From assembly GCA_004213555.1 (NCBI GenBank), contig SHAP01000003.1, positions 124,001-188,000 of the forward strand: a DNA stretch of 64,000 nucleotides, read 5' to 3'. Numbering within the stretch: position 1 is the first letter of the stretch; every line of letters begins with the position of its first letter. This stretch comes from Phycisphaeraceae bacterium (GTDB taxonomy: Bacteria > Planctomycetota > Phycisphaerae > Phycisphaerales > SM1A02). Made by a program: the position numbers and the translations under genes. The notes beneath the pieces are model-generated. The model saw only the letters and a program-made list of their open reading frames with translations. It ran no database searches and was not told the origin of the DNA. Below, in pieces: positions 45,613 to 55,301 of the stretch.

Positions 45613-47363
45613 CGATGTTGCAAGGATCGAATGGTCGCGGCGTAACCCTTGCGAAGCTGCAACGCCGGCAACTCCAGGCCGCGCTCATCCAAGAAGCTGG
45701 CTTCGATGGCGTATCGAACCACGTAATCCAACTCAGGACGGCGTTCGGCAAAAGGGTCAGGCACGAGTTCTAGGGCATCACGCACAAAGGCCTGCAAAGG
45801 GTCTGATTCCAATTCAGGATGCGCTTTCGCCAGACGAACCGTCAGATCCACCAGCGGCGCTCGAGCCAGAAGCACCTCTCTCTGCTCACCGGACTTCAGC
45901 ATCGTGGTGGGCAGTTCTTCTTGCAACAACCGCAACTCTTTTTTGAGCAATGATTGCGGAACGCAATGCCCGTGAGGCAACCTTTGATCGGCCTCAAGCA
46001 GAGCTTCAATCAAGCGCAGCACCTCGAACGGCTCCAAATCCTCCCTGTCACCCTCTCCTTGCAGCACGGCGTTCCACCACCGATCACGGGTGCTTTGAAG
46101 TTGTTCCTGAAGGGCTCCGTGGGTTTGGGAAAGCCAAGGCACTTCCGACAAGTCGGACTCCAAGCCCTTTGGATACAACGCCTCAGAGCGCTCCAAAAAA
46201 GATTCGATCCATCGCACCGAATCATCGCCCAGCACCGGATCGGTGGCCGCGGCCAGCGCGGCTCGAAGCACGGCCTCCAGCCGCTCACGGTCTTGGGGGA
46301 AGACTCCAAGCCAAAGGGTGCACCACTCTTCGAGCGACTGGGCGTAACCGAGCAGGTTGGAGCGGGTACGAAATCGTTCGTAGACGGCCAAACGGCCTGG
46401 ATCCAGGAGGACTTCACGTCCTCCCAAGATCTCCGGCAAACGGGCCAACATTTCACGATCTGCCGCGCGAATTTGAATCCGAAGCTGGGGAAAGAGACGA
46501 CGGAACAGTCGACCACCTTGGTCAGGGTCCATTTCTGCACGCTTGACAAACTGATCGACCACCACCGCGAGACGTTCAACACCACTGGTATCCAAAGCAG
46601 CAGAGGAATCCGAACGCAGCAACAGTGTGCGAAGCTGCTCGACGCCCTGCAGCAGAACTCGTGATTCCCGAGGGGGCACTCGACCCAAAAGATCCACCAC
46701 CGGGGACAACGCTTCGTAGACGCTGGCCTCATGCCAAGCTTGGGCGCGGGTGGCTGGGTTCAGCAAACGGATCCGAACATCGCGAATGCCGTTCCGCCAC
46801 ACAAGACCAAGCTCGCCCGAGGGAAACCCCGCCGCGTCAAGGAAAGTCTGAGTTTGAAGTGCACTTTGAAAGCAATTCCGAACACTGGGGAGGTCAATCC
46901 GTTGTCGCAGATCTTCTGCGAACGGCTTCCATCTTGGATCGATCCCCAAATCCGATTGAAGAATCTGAATCGCCGATTCTGGAACCTCCGTAGACTCATT
47001 GAGGAAAGCCCGACACACAGAAACCAAGTGCCCCGGATTGGGCTTCGCGATACCAAGTTGCATCCAAAGCGCGAGGTCGCCTTCAGCGATCTTCCGGTCG
47101 ACCTCAGAGGTGAGACTGTGCATGCGGACCGCCCGGGCAAAGAATCGATCCCCTGAGGCATCTTGGCCAGCGGCCTCAAGATGCGCCAAGATCAGTTGGC
47201 GCCACCCTTTTCGAGCGCGACTTGGCCAATCGTCTGGGTCCCCCGCCATTTGACACTCTGATTCAAGAGTCTCACGCAACACCGTCTGGTAGGTCGGCTC
47301 GTCCAAACTGGGCCGCACATCTTCTGCGGCCAATCCAAAAGTTTGACCAAGCAGCAACACCAT
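45600..47363 (-). CDS. Large exported protein of unknown family
   Basis: 587 residues from the ATG at 47363, 4 nt after the stop of the GT4 gene; the longer frame to 47678 lies inside that gene and has aberrant composition. The first ~15 residues ([15 protein letters not shown]) look like a short signal peptide. The rest is rich in Leu, Arg and Glu and predicted mostly helical, without recognised domains; short helical repeats are possible. I do not recognise it. Its place at the end of the phoU to GT4 run hints at an envelope or polysaccharide role, but this is only inference. Confidence 0.65.
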   Translation of the reverse strand: MVLLLGQTFGLAAEDVRPSLDEPTYQTVLRETLESECQMAGDPDDWPSRARKGWRQLILAHLEAAGQDASGDRFFARAVRMHSLTSEVDRKIAEGDLALWMQLGIAKPNPGHLVSVCRAFLNESTEVPESAIQILQSDLGIDPRWKPFAEDLRQRIDLPSVRNCFQSALQTQTFLDAAGFPSGELGLVWRNGIRDVRIRLLNPATRAQAWHEASVYEALSPVVDLLGRVPPRESRVLLQGVEQLRTLLLRSDSSAALDTSGVERLAVVVDQFVKRAEMDPDQGGRLFRRLFPQLRIQIRAADREMLARLPEILGGREVLLDPGRLAVYERFRTRSNLLGYAQSLEEWCTLWLGVFPQDRERLEAVLRAALAAATDPVLGDDSVRWIESFLERSEALYPKGLESDLSEVPWLSQTHGALQEQLQSTRDRWWNAVLQGEGDREDLEPFEVLRLIEALLEADQRLPHGHCVPQSLLKKELRLLQEELPTTMLKSGEQREVLLARAPLVDLTVRLAKAHPELESDPLQAFVRDALELVPDPFAERRPELDYVVRYAIEASFLDERGLELPALQLRKGYAATIRSLQHRYGV

Positions 47364-47367
47364 TGCT

Positions 47368-48519
47368 TCAAGCCAACAACTTGGCATACAGCGTCTCCAA
47401 AGCGTTGACCATGGCATCTTCGGTGAACTCGGTTCGAACCAAAGCTTCAGCCTGTTCGGCCCACTGCTGAGAGCAGTGGGGATGGTCGAGGTGATGTTGA
47501 AGGGCAGATCGCAAGGCTTCAACATCAGCGATGGGCACCAAGCGCCCGGTTTTCTCGGGCACACAAACTTCTCGCGTGCCATCCGCATCGGTGGCCACCA
47601 CCGGAACCCGAGCCAGCATGGCTTGGACCACCACTCTCGGCAAACCTTCTCGATACGAAGGATGGACCAAGAGATCACAGGATTGAATCAACGAGGGGAT
47701 CTCCGACGAAGGCAACATTCCTGTCACCACAAGCCGATTGGCGAGGCCAAGCTTCCGGGCCAAAGCAAGGCGGGCCTCTCTTCTCCAGCCATCCCCTACC
47801 CACAGCAGACGAAGACGTTCGTCTCGTTGCATCAACGGCGCTATTGCATGCAGCAGATCATCATGCCCTTTGAGGTCGGCAATACGCGATACCGTTCCGA
47901 TGACCATGTGGTCGGCATGGAATCCATACGCCGCTCGGGTGGCATCGGAGTCGTTTGGGGTTTGAAATGCTTCGACATCCATGCCACTGCGTACGAGGTG
48001 GTACTGGTCGGGCGTGCCCACTCCGGCCCGGAGCATTTGATCACGCATGCTCCAAGACACCACCGGCAGAGCATGGCAACGTTTGGCCGCGTGCCGTTCG
48101 AGCGCCATGTACAGCTTGCGCAGCGGCCAAACTTGGTGACGATGGAACGGCATGCCATGCACCGTGTGCACCACGGCCGGGACCCGCTCTGTCCAAGCGG
48201 CCCGGCGACCAAGGATGCCCGCCTTCGAAGAATGCGTGTGCACCACATCCGGTTTCCAATCGTGAATCAACCTTCGCAATTCGCGTTCACAGCGCCATTC
48301 TCGCAGGGGTGCTGGATCGCGAACCAAGTGCGGCGATTCCATCCGTTCAATGCCCGCGGGCACATCGCGCGCCATGGATCCTTCGGGACCATGAATGGGG
48401 CCATGGACCAACGCCACTTGATGACCACGGTCCCGTTGACCCCGACACGTCAGCAGCGTGTTCTCTTGGGAGCCGCCACGGATCAGGCGGGTGGAAATGT
48501 GCATGATCCGAAGACTCAT
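47368..48519 (-). CDS. GT4-family glycosyltransferase
   Basis: 383 residues with the GT-B fold of GT4: N-terminal MHISTRLIRGGSQENTLL and VVHTHSSKAGILGR, C-terminal IGTVSRIADLKGHDDLL (nucleotide-sugar-binding loop) and LLVHPSYREGLPRVVVQAML. The usual Glu-x7-Glu becomes Glu-x7-Gln here. It would add a sugar from a nucleotide-sugar donor to a lipid-linked or polysaccharide acceptor at the cytoplasmic side of the membrane. Start overlaps the truA stop by 4 nt (ATGA type), so translation is coupled. Confidence 0.88.
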   Translation of the reverse strand: MSLRIMHISTRLIRGGSQENTLLTCRGQRDRGHQVALVHGPIHGPEGSMARDVPAGIERMESPHLVRDPAPLREWRCERELRRLIHDWKPDVVHTHSSKAGILGRRAAWTERVPAVVHTVHGMPFHRHQVWPLRKLYMALERHAAKRCHALPVVSWSMRDQMLRAGVGTPDQYHLVRSGMDVEAFQTPNDSDATRAAYGFHADHMVIGTVSRIADLKGHDDLLHAIAPLMQRDERLRLLWVGDGWRREARLALARKLGLANRLVVTGMLPSSEIPSLIQSCDLLVHPSYREGLPRVVVQAMLARVPVVATDADGTREVCVPEKTGRLVPIADVEALRSALQHHLDHPHCSQQWAEQAEALVRTEFTEDAMVNALETLYAKLLA

Positions 48520-49316
48520 GGGGCCTCAGATGTCCAGTGCCACCGTTCGTCAGGATATTGCAACCACTCGAGGCAAAGTCCTTGGGCCGGTGCGGTCGGA
48601 CCAGACTGGCTGCGATCAAGCGAGTCCAAAGCCGCGCGAACCCAATCCACCTCTCGATGCCCTCGTCCAACTTCAACCAGAGTGCCCGAGATGATGCGGA
48701 CCATGTTGTACAAAAAGCCTGATCCCTCGACCACGATCCGCAGGCGATGCTCGTCGATACGCACAACGTCGCAGCGGTGAATGGTGCGGACCGTGGTTTC
48801 TCGTCCATGATCAATCTTGGTGAACGCCAAAAAGTCGTGCGTGCCCACCAAAGACTGTGCCGCTTCATGCATGGGTGCCGGGTCCAAGGCGTAGGCAGAA
48901 AAGGCCACAAAATGGCGGTCGAACAGCGGACGAAGGACACCGTTCTTCCCACCGTGGGCCCAGGTGTAGGAATACTGCTTGGTCACCGCCTCACACGACG
49001 GCGTGAAGTCCTCGGGCGCGGGAGCTGCATCGGTGACAAGAACATCTTCAGGAAGACGGCTGTTGATGGCGGCCGCCAACCGCTCAACTGGTACTTGACC
49101 GCGATAGTCAAAGCACGCCACTTGACCCTTCGCATGGACACCGGCGTCGGTTCTTGAAGCACCGTGCACCACCACTGGCTCTCCCACCACCCGCGAGACC
49201 ACATCTTCCAAGGTGGCCTGGACCGTACGAATCACTTCTCCGGTGGGTGGATCTTGGCGTTGCCATCCGCTGTAAGCGGAGCCGTCGTAGGCCACGGTCA
49301 AACGGAAGCGGGGCAC
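48516..49316 (-). CDS. truA: tRNA pseudouridine synthase A
   Basis: 266 residues. The N-terminal LTVAYDGSAYSGWQRQ and the catalytic aspartate motif GASRTDAGVHAKGQVACF (Asp ~60) identify TruA. The core NSRLPEDVLV, then HDFLAFTK and GSGFLYNMVRIISGTLVEVGRG blocks follow in order. It makes pseudouridine at positions 38-40 of tRNA anticodon arms. It lies between the deoxyribosyltransferase-like fusion gene (2-nt gap) and the GT4 gene (4-nt overlap) in a minus-strand operon. Confidence 0.95.
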   Translation of the reverse strand: MPRFRLTVAYDGSAYSGWQRQDPPTGEVIRTVQATLEDVVSRVVGEPVVVHGASRTDAGVHAKGQVACFDYRGQVPVERLAAAINSRLPEDVLVTDAAPAPEDFTPSCEAVTKQYSYTWAHGGKNGVLRPLFDRHFVAFSAYALDPAPMHEAAQSLVGTHDFLAFTKIDHGRETTVRTIHRCDVVRIDEHRLRIVVEGSGFLYNMVRIISGTLVEVGRGHREVDWVRAALDSLDRSQSGPTAPAQGLCLEWLQYPDERWHWTSEAP

Positions 49317-49318
49317 AA

Positions 49319-50455
49319 TCAGTTCCCGAACAGGTTCTTGGTCCCGAACATCCCTTTGGCTTCAAACCACGCAAGTGCCTCATCCACCGAAGCAAAGATT
49401 CGGGTTGCCGTCTCGGTAATAAAGGGGCTTGGGCTCTTGGCCGGCTTCCACACCACGTACACCTCCTTGGTGTGCTCCCAAGCATGCTGCAGTTCGCGTT
49501 CTACTCCACTGGAAAGGCCTGGAACGCCCCCCGGAAGTTCCGGTACCAACGACACGATCATGTCGGATTGGTCGATCAACTTGAAATCTCGCATGTAGAT
49601 CTGACCATCGATGTCACCAGCGATGTCAAGGATCTCACGAACCGGAATACGGAGATCCTCGGTTTGGTCAAAACCACCCCCAAACTCATGGGGCTCCACA
49701 TCAACAAAATCTTTGCCTTCTTTGGCGGCGGCGATCGCACGATCAAGCAACAGCTTTTCGTCAACATCGGCGGGATCAAACGTAATGAAGTGCTCCGCCA
49801 GTGCCGCGCGGAACTTGGCAATTTCAGCCAAGACGTCTGGCATGTCAACCACATGACTCATGGGGAACGATGGGTAGACCTTCCGCATTTCGGGTCGGGT
49901 GACCAACCGTCGGCAAGTCTCGTAAGTGGCGTTGTGCCGTCCACGACTCAGGATGTAGAAATCATTGGGGCAGCCCATGGCTTGGGCCAACAGTTCGGTG
50001 GACAAGATCTCTTCCTCACGCCAGACCATGCAATCCTTCAGCGAGGCGTCGATCTCGTGTTCCTTGTGCAATCGAGCATGAACCATCTCGATGTTGTCCA
50101 CCAAGCACACGAACATGTTGGGCTGCAGGGCTTGCATTTGATCGAAATCAAACGCGCTGAACAAACCATGCCGCCAGCGGAATGTGGCATGGGTGTTGAC
50201 GATCAGATCGGGGTGCTCTTCGATGGGATGGCTGCGGTTGATGATGTCTTTGAAGGCGGCCCGCCGAAGCGAAGCCAAACGAGAGATGGGCAGATCAAGA
50301 ATTCGTCCATCTCGAACGTCAGGGGCCTCTTCGTACATCATCTTGCCAACATGGAAAGAATCGATGCGATCTCCGCCTTGCCCGGCCAAGTCCACCACTT
50401 GGCGAAGGTAGTCGGCTTTGTCCATACCAATTTGTCCGGTCACAACTGCTCGCAT
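49319..50455 (-). CDS. Unusual protein: kinase-like N-terminal domain with nucleoside 2-deoxyribosyltransferase-like C-terminus
   Basis: 378 residues. The start RAVVTGQIGMDKADYLRQVV resembles a nucleotide-kinase P-loop, but the Walker A lysine loop is altered (GQIGMDKAD). The N-terminal ~270 residues read like an adenylate-kinase or cytidylate-kinase-type alpha/beta domain (LIVNTHATFRW, FVCLVDNIEMVHARL). Residues ~280-365 (YMRDFKLIDQSDMIVSLVPE, SSGVERELQHAWEHTKEVYVV, SPFITETATRIF) resemble nucleoside 2-deoxyribosyltransferase/DUF4406-type domains, with the Asp pocket and Ser-x-Gly-Val-x-x-Glu. Activity unproven; a nucleotide salvage or signalling role is inferred. Confidence 0.6.
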   Translation of the reverse strand: MRAVVTGQIGMDKADYLRQVVDLAGQGGDRIDSFHVGKMMYEEAPDVRDGRILDLPISRLASLRRAAFKDIINRSHPIEEHPDLIVNTHATFRWRHGLFSAFDFDQMQALQPNMFVCLVDNIEMVHARLHKEHEIDASLKDCMVWREEEILSTELLAQAMGCPNDFYILSRGRHNATYETCRRLVTRPEMRKVYPSFPMSHVVDMPDVLAEIAKFRAALAEHFITFDPADVDEKLLLDRAIAAAKEGKDFVDVEPHEFGGGFDQTEDLRIPVREILDIAGDIDGQIYMRDFKLIDQSDMIVSLVPELPGGVPGLSSGVERELQHAWEHTKEVYVVWKPAKSPSPFITETATRIFASVDEALAWFEAKGMFGTKNLFGN

Positions 50456-50488
50456 GGCGACAGTTTACCCGGCACGGCGCTCAGAGCC

Positions 50489-51880
50489 TCACACCAAGAA
50501 CCGTTCTTCGGGCCCTAATTTTTCCGGGAGTTCACACAAGGCCAGATCCTCAGGACAAGTCGCGGTGGAGCTGCGAATTTCGATTTGGGCGACCGGTTGC
50601 CCTAAAGCGTCTTGAGCAATCTGCACACCGGACTGGGTCAACCAGTTGGCCGCTCGGAGTGATTGGGCCAGTTGACTGGTCTGGACGGAATCCGATCCCT
50701 CGGCATTCTTGATCGGGGCAAACTCTTCGGCCCGGTCCGACTCCACCACCAAAGGACGGGACGCCAAAGGCAATGCGTCAAAAATGAACGTCTCATATTT
50801 GACTGCATTTGGGGAAGCGGGCTGCTGCATTTTCCCCGTCGATTCGTCAAAGAAGGGCACTTTCTTGATGGCGCGATGAAATGGAAGACCCGTGCCGTTG
50901 GTCAGTCGATCCAAAAAGTCCAAACCAAAAGCGTGCACGGCCATGTTTCCCGCTCGGAACCTCAACTTGCCATCGTCATCGGTGGCCTCGCAGACCTCAG
51001 GATCAAGATCGGAATATTCCAAGACCGTCAACTCGCCATTTTGAACTCCAAAGACACCAACCTTTTCTTCGGGCGACCGTTTGGCCACCGCCTTGCTGGT
51101 CACTTCAGCGCTCGAAACAGACCCATCAATGTGCAATCCCAAAAAAACAGGATCGAGGGCTCGGACCAAAGGGTTGTCGACCTGAAAGTAAGACAAGTGC
51201 TCGATCCCTCGGCCTCGCAAGGTGGTCAACAATCCTGAAGTGGCCAAAGCACGCAGCGTGCCACCGTGGCCATCAGGATTGAATGCAATGGCATCAGGGG
51301 AAGCCAGCAACACTTCACCGGTTTCGCAATCGACCGAAGGCATGACCCCTTGGGTAAAAAAATACACCGTGCTGGGGTCCAGACCAAAATGGTGGTGCTG
51401 CTCGAAAAACGAAACTGTTGATTCGTGATTCAATGGGCTCGTCATGATGCACCAGGGCACGGCTTTGCCGTAGCGCTTGGTTTCACGATCGATTTGACCC
51501 GCAAACTGCGCGAACAACGAATCGCCAGTGATAAGACCAGAAGGGAACGTCCCTTTCGGGCCATCCCAGCCCAGACGAGAGCCTTGGCCCCCTGCCACCG
51601 TCAGACAAGCAACCTTGCCTTCAGCCAACAACGCTTGACCTTTGGAAAATGCTTGCGTTCGCGCAGCTTGGTCGACCAACTCAACCAGAGCTGGGGGCTC
51701 GGGAACAGTCTCGGCCTTTCTCTGGCCATCTTCCTGCCACAACCTTTGCAAGAAGGGAAGATCCAAACGCTCAAGCTCGCTTTGAAAATAAGCGGCTTGT
51801 TCACCAGAAAGTTGATCCAAGCGTTGCAGAAGATGTGACTGGCCCGCCGCTGCAAACGATTCGGAATCGAATGAGGACAC
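50489..51880 (-). CDS. UDP-N-acetylglucosamine pyrophosphorylase-like (eukaryote-type UAP1/UDPGP family)
   Basis: 463 residues from the GTG at 51880, 14 nt after the phoU stop; a TTG at 51922 would overlap phoU. The nucleotide-binding loop is LTVAGGQGSRLGWDGPKGTFP, followed by VPWCIMTSPLNHEST, FFTQGVMPSVD, NPDGHGGTLRAL, and FQVDNPLVRALDPVFLG. These are the motifs of the eukaryotic UAP1/UDP-sugar pyrophosphorylase family, not of bacterial GlmU. It would make UDP-GlcNAc (or a related UDP-sugar) from UTP and the sugar-1-phosphate. It is the second gene in the phoU-led operon. Confidence 0.85.
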   Translation of the reverse strand: MSSFDSESFAAAGQSHLLQRLDQLSGEQAAYFQSELERLDLPFLQRLWQEDGQRKAETVPEPPALVELVDQAARTQAFSKGQALLAEGKVACLTVAGGQGSRLGWDGPKGTFPSGLITGDSLFAQFAGQIDRETKRYGKAVPWCIMTSPLNHESTVSFFEQHHHFGLDPSTVYFFTQGVMPSVDCETGEVLLASPDAIAFNPDGHGGTLRALATSGLLTTLRGRGIEHLSYFQVDNPLVRALDPVFLGLHIDGSVSSAEVTSKAVAKRSPEEKVGVFGVQNGELTVLEYSDLDPEVCEATDDDGKLRFRAGNMAVHAFGLDFLDRLTNGTGLPFHRAIKKVPFFDESTGKMQQPASPNAVKYETFIFDALPLASRPLVVESDRAEEFAPIKNAEGSDSVQTSQLAQSLRAANWLTQSGVQIAQDALGQPVAQIEIRSSTATCPEDLALCELPEKLGPEERFLV

Positions 51881-51894
51881 GACGGACCGAACCT

Positions 51895-52572
51895 TTACGC
51901 TGGATCCGTTGGTGAGGTCCAACCGTCAGGAAGATGCCGAACGGTTTTACCCGTTCGAAGATAGATGACTTGTTCAGCGATGTTGGTCGAGTGGTCAGCG
52001 ACACGTTCCAGCTGCGCAACAGTAGAACGCAGGCGAAAGGCATAACGGACTGGCATTTCAGATGCGGCAACTTTTTGTTCGGCCGAAAGCAAGATTTCGT
52101 TCCGGAAACGATCAACCGTGTCGTCGAAAGCCAAGACCTGCCCGGCCAAGTCTTCATTGAGGTCGGCAAAAGAGCGGACGGCGTCCCGAGTCATCCCAAC
52201 CACACTGTTGGCCATCACACGAAAAGCGGGATCTGGGGCACGATCCAGATCATCTCGATGGTGCAGCACAATCTCTGCGATGTTGACCCCGCAGTCCGCG
52301 ATCCGCTCCAACTCGTTGTTGAGCTTGACCACCGTCAAGACCGAGCGAATGCGAGCATGATCGGTTTCTCCCATGGCCAGCAGTGGCACCGAAGCCCGTT
52401 CAATTTCAACATCCATATGGTCGATCTCATCGTCCGCCAAGACCGCGGCGTTGGCTTTGTCCTCATCGAGGTCGAACCAAGCTTCGACGGCCGACAGCAG
52501 GAGGCTCTGAACCCGCTCACCTTGGCGGACAAGGTTCGATCGAATCGCAGCGTGGGCATCTTCAAAGGACAT
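51895..52572 (-). CDS. phoU: PhoU phosphate-signalling regulator
   Basis: 225 residues, all helical, with two PhoU repeats. Acidic metal-binding-type motifs are visible in ADDEIDHMDVEIERASVPLL and AFDDTVDRFRNEIL, and the repeat VVKLNNELERIADCGVNIAE is matched by TVAQLERVADHSTNIAE. PhoU normally inhibits the PhoR kinase through the Pst transporter; neither pst nor phoR genes are in this window. It heads a six-gene minus-strand run and diverges from pdxJ, with a 61-nt gap between starts. Confidence 0.92.
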   Translation of the reverse strand: MSFEDAHAAIRSNLVRQGERVQSLLLSAVEAWFDLDEDKANAAVLADDEIDHMDVEIERASVPLLAMGETDHARIRSVLTVVKLNNELERIADCGVNIAEIVLHHRDDLDRAPDPAFRVMANSVVGMTRDAVRSFADLNEDLAGQVLAFDDTVDRFRNEILLSAEQKVAASEMPVRYAFRLRSTVAQLERVADHSTNIAEQVIYLRTGKTVRHLPDGWTSPTDPA

Positions 52573-52633
52573 GACATGAATCTATCGGCACAGTTGGTGG
52601 CGGAACGTTGATTCCGGCCCTACGCTCGTCAAC

Positions 52634-53380
52634 GTGATTCAACTTGGTGTCAACATCGACCACGTGGCCACCGTCCGCCAAGCCCGGCGGACGTGGGAGC
52701 CCGATCCCGTCTGGGCCGCGGCCGAGGCCCATCTTGGGGGCGCGGACGGCATCACCGTCCATTTGCGCGAGGATCGCCGGCACATCCAAGATGAAGATGT
52801 TCGACGACTTCGAGAATTGGTCCACATCAAACTCAACTTAGAGATGGCCGCAACCCCAGAAATGATCAAGATCGCCATCGAGACCCAGCCTCACACCGTG
52901 ATGCTGGTGCCCGAAGGACGCGAAGAAGTCACCACCGAAGGTGGGCTCGACCTGGTTTCAGGCCGATCACGACTCCAGCCGCTGGTGGATCAATTGCATG
53001 ACGCCGGACTGACCACCAGTGCTTTCATCGACGCGCTGCCAGAACAAATTGACACCGCCGCCGAAATGGGCTTCTCCATCTGCGAAGTCCACACCGGACC
53101 GTACGCCCACGCCTTCCATGAGTATGGCCGAGATGCCGAAGCGCCCGAAGTCGCATCCCTCTTGCAACAACTTTCGGACGCGGGGCAACAAATTCAACGC
53201 TTCGGGATGCGATTCAACGCTGGACACGCGCTGAATTACTACAACGTCCAGCCGGTGGCCGCCCTGCCCGGCGTCCGTGAACTGCACATCGGGCACTCCA
53301 TTGTTTCTCGATCGGTTCTCATCGGAATGCGCGATGCGGTGCGGGAAATGAAAGCGTTGATCAGAGAGATGGCCCGATGA
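52634..53380 (+). CDS. pdxJ: Pyridoxine 5'-phosphate synthase
   Basis: 248 residues from a GTG start. The TIM-barrel motifs are [59 protein letters not shown] and [13 protein letters not shown], ending with [17 protein letters not shown]. The catalytic His/Glu pair lies in these. It condenses 1-deoxyxylulose 5-phosphate with 3-amino-2-oxopropyl phosphate in vitamin B6 synthesis. Coupled by an ATGA overlap to the NUDIX gene downstream. Confidence 0.96.
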   Translation: MIQLGVNIDHVATVRQARRTWEPDPVWAAAEAHLGGADGITVHLREDRRHIQDEDVRRLRELVHIKLNLEMAATPEMIKIAIETQPHTVMLVPEGREEVTTEGGLDLVSGRSRLQPLVDQLHDAGLTTSAFIDALPEQIDTAAEMGFSICEVHTGPYAHAFHEYGRDAEAPEVASLLQQLSDAGQQIQRFGMRFNAGHALNYYNVQPVAALPGVRELHIGHSIVSRSVLIGMRDAVREMKALIREMAR

Positions 53381-53910
53381 GTACCCCACCCGTTGATCAC
53401 GCCGGCGTGCCTTACCGCATTGCCGTTCTTGTCCACCTCACCGACGGACAGGGCCGGAGGCTCGTGCTTCACCGGACCAAAGAGCCCAATGCCGGTATGC
53501 ACTCTCCGGTTGGCGGCAAACTCGAGGTCGAAGATGGAGAATCACCACACACCTGCGCGGTGCGTGAGGTTCATGAAGAGACCGGGATCGTGCTGAAAGA
53601 AGATGAGGTCCATCTGCTCGGAATGGTCAGTGAGCGGGCGTACGAGAACACCAACCACTGGCTGATCTTTGTCTACGAAGCCACTCGAACCATTGATCCG
53701 AATGAAATCACCTCGATGGTGATGGACGAAGGTGAGCTGAAGTGGGTGCGTGATGAGGACATTGAGAAGATTGGCATCCCCGACACCGACCGGGAAATAT
53801 TGTGGCCACAAGTCAAAGCCCACTCTCCGGGTGGTTTTTTTGTGGTGCATATTGAATGCGGCGGCGACACGCTGGTGCCCACGCTGCACCAATCACATCT
53901 GTCCTCGTAA
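53377..53910 (+). CDS. NUDIX hydrolase
   Basis: 177 residues. The NUDIX box Gly-x5-Glu-x7-Arg-Glu-x2-Glu-Glu-x-Gly is seen in [20 protein letters not shown] then EETGIVL. It is of the MutT-like type that hydrolyses nucleoside diphosphates linked to another group; substrate unknown. An 8-oxo-dGTP or coenzyme role is equally possible. Its ATG overlaps the pdxJ stop (ATGA), so it is in the same operon. It converges with the phosphohexomutase gene, leaving 6 nt between the stops. Confidence 0.86.
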   Translation: MSTPPVDHAGVPYRIAVLVHLTDGQGRRLVLHRTKEPNAGMHSPVGGKLEVEDGESPHTCAVREVHEETGIVLKEDEVHLLGMVSERAYENTNHWLIFVYEATRTIDPNEITSMVMDEGELKWVRDEDIEKIGIPDTDREILWPQVKAHSPGGFFVVHIECGGDTLVPTLHQSHLSS

Positions 53911-53916
53911 TTTCAA

Positions 53917-55278
53917 TCACAAGTTGGCGGCCTGCGTCACGCGTGCCACCATCGCTTCCGCCTGATCAGTGGTGTCGGCTTCGGCAATGATGCGAACGAT
54001 GGGCTCAGTGTTGGAGGGTCGAACGTGCACCCACCCCTCATCCAAATCCACCCGAACCCCATCGAGGTCGTTGACCTGACCATCGGTGTACGTCGAGCGA
54101 ACCGCCTCCAGCACTTCGGGCACCGCCGCTCGACCGCCGATGGCCGACAAATCGCGCTTTTCTTTGACCATGGCCAGATTGGGAAGGTCGGCGACCAACG
54201 CCGACAATGGTCGTCCCTCTTCGGCCAACAAATCCAGCACCATCGCCATGCCAGTGATGGAGTCCCGAACTTTGACCACCTCTGGATCAATCACGCCGCC
54301 GTTGCCTTCACCACCCAGGATGGCGTTTGACTGCTCCATGGCATCCACCACGTTGGCTTCGCCAACCGCGGAACGCACCACCTTGGCCCCTGAAAACCCC
54401 TCGGCAATTCGGTCAATCATGCGACTGGTCGACAAATTGGCCACCAACACACCGGGGCCACGATGCCGCAGCACCCAAGTGGCGGCCAAGGCCAAGGTGC
54501 ATTCTTCGTGAATGGGCACACCGCGCTCATCCACCAGAACCAGCCGGTCGGCATCGGGATCTTGGGCAAATCCGACCACCGCTTCAGAGTCGCGAACCCG
54601 ATCGCACAAGTCACCAATGTGGGCGGGAATGGGTTCGGCCGGTCGGGCAAACACACCATGCGGTTCGCCGTACAAGTGCTCATAGGGCACACCCACCGAG
54701 GCAAAAAGTATTCGTCCCCCTTCACATCCAGCGCCATTCACCGAATCAAGAACGACCGGACCAGGCACACCTCGAACCGGAACGGCCGCGAGCGCGCGTT
54801 CAACGTGCTGCCCGGTCAATGAATCATCAGTGATGCTCTGGCCCGATCCACCGGTCTGCACATCGTTGTTTTGAAAACGGGCAATCACCTGCTCGGCGAT
54901 CGCAGGCGGTGGCGCGACCCCTCGATGGTCGAGACACTTGATGCCATTCCATTCGATGGGGTTGTGGCTGGCCGTGACCATCAATCCGCCCGCGGCCTCG
55001 AATCGTCCGACGGCGAAACCGACGGTTGGCGTTGCCGCAATGCCCAGATCAACGACATCGCATCCCGAAGCCTGCAGACCTCTGCGAGCCGCCGCCACCA
55101 AGTCGGCCCCCGACGGACGGGGATCGCGGCCCAGCACAACCCGCACATCACTTGTGCTCTGCGAACCCAGATAGGTCCCCCATGCGGCGGCGTAGCGTTC
55201 GGCGACCGCTGGGGTCATGGTGACACCAACAATGCCCCGGGCACCAGAAACAGAAAGCATTAACGGTGCATCAGTCAT
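53917..55278 (-). CDS. Phosphohexomutase (phosphoglucosamine/phosphomannomutase type)
   Basis: 453 residues from the ATG at 55278; the frame continues to 55494, but that part overlaps the PTPS-like gene and is not family-like. The active phosphoserine is Ser104 in VTASHNPIEW. The metal loop is DPDADR (Asp240, 242, 244), the sugar loop GEGNGG and the phosphate loop RPSNTEPIV. The arrangement SGARGIVG at the N-terminus is typical of GlmM and archaeal-type mutases. It interconverts hexose 6- and 1-phosphates; glucosamine or mannose is the likely sugar. Confidence 0.88.
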   Translation of the reverse strand: MTDAPLMLSVSGARGIVGVTMTPAVAERYAAAWGTYLGSQSTSDVRVVLGRDPRPSGADLVAAARRGLQASGCDVVDLGIAATPTVGFAVGRFEAAGGLMVTASHNPIEWNGIKCLDHRGVAPPPAIAEQVIARFQNNDVQTGGSGQSITDDSLTGQHVERALAAVPVRGVPGPVVLDSVNGAGCEGGRILFASVGVPYEHLYGEPHGVFARPAEPIPAHIGDLCDRVRDSEAVVGFAQDPDADRLVLVDERGVPIHEECTLALAATWVLRHRGPGVLVANLSTSRMIDRIAEGFSGAKVVRSAVGEANVVDAMEQSNAILGGEGNGGVIDPEVVKVRDSITGMAMVLDLLAEEGRPLSALVADLPNLAMVKEKRDLSAIGGRAAVPEVLEAVRSTYTDGQVNDLDGVRVDLDEGWVHVRPSNTEPIVRIIAEADTTDQAEAMVARVTQAANL

Positions 55279-55301
55279 GACAGGAACGCTAGCATCGTTG
55301 C

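Noticed and set aside
47364-47678. N-terminal extension of the unknown exported protein
   Set aside because: Entirely inside the GT4 gene in another frame; Trp/Cys/Pro-rich, whereas the ATG at 47363 is spaced 4 nt behind the GT4 stop.
47476-48780. 434-residue plus-strand ORF across the GT4 and truA genes
   Set aside because: Antisense to two well-supported genes; spans their overlap without a domain.
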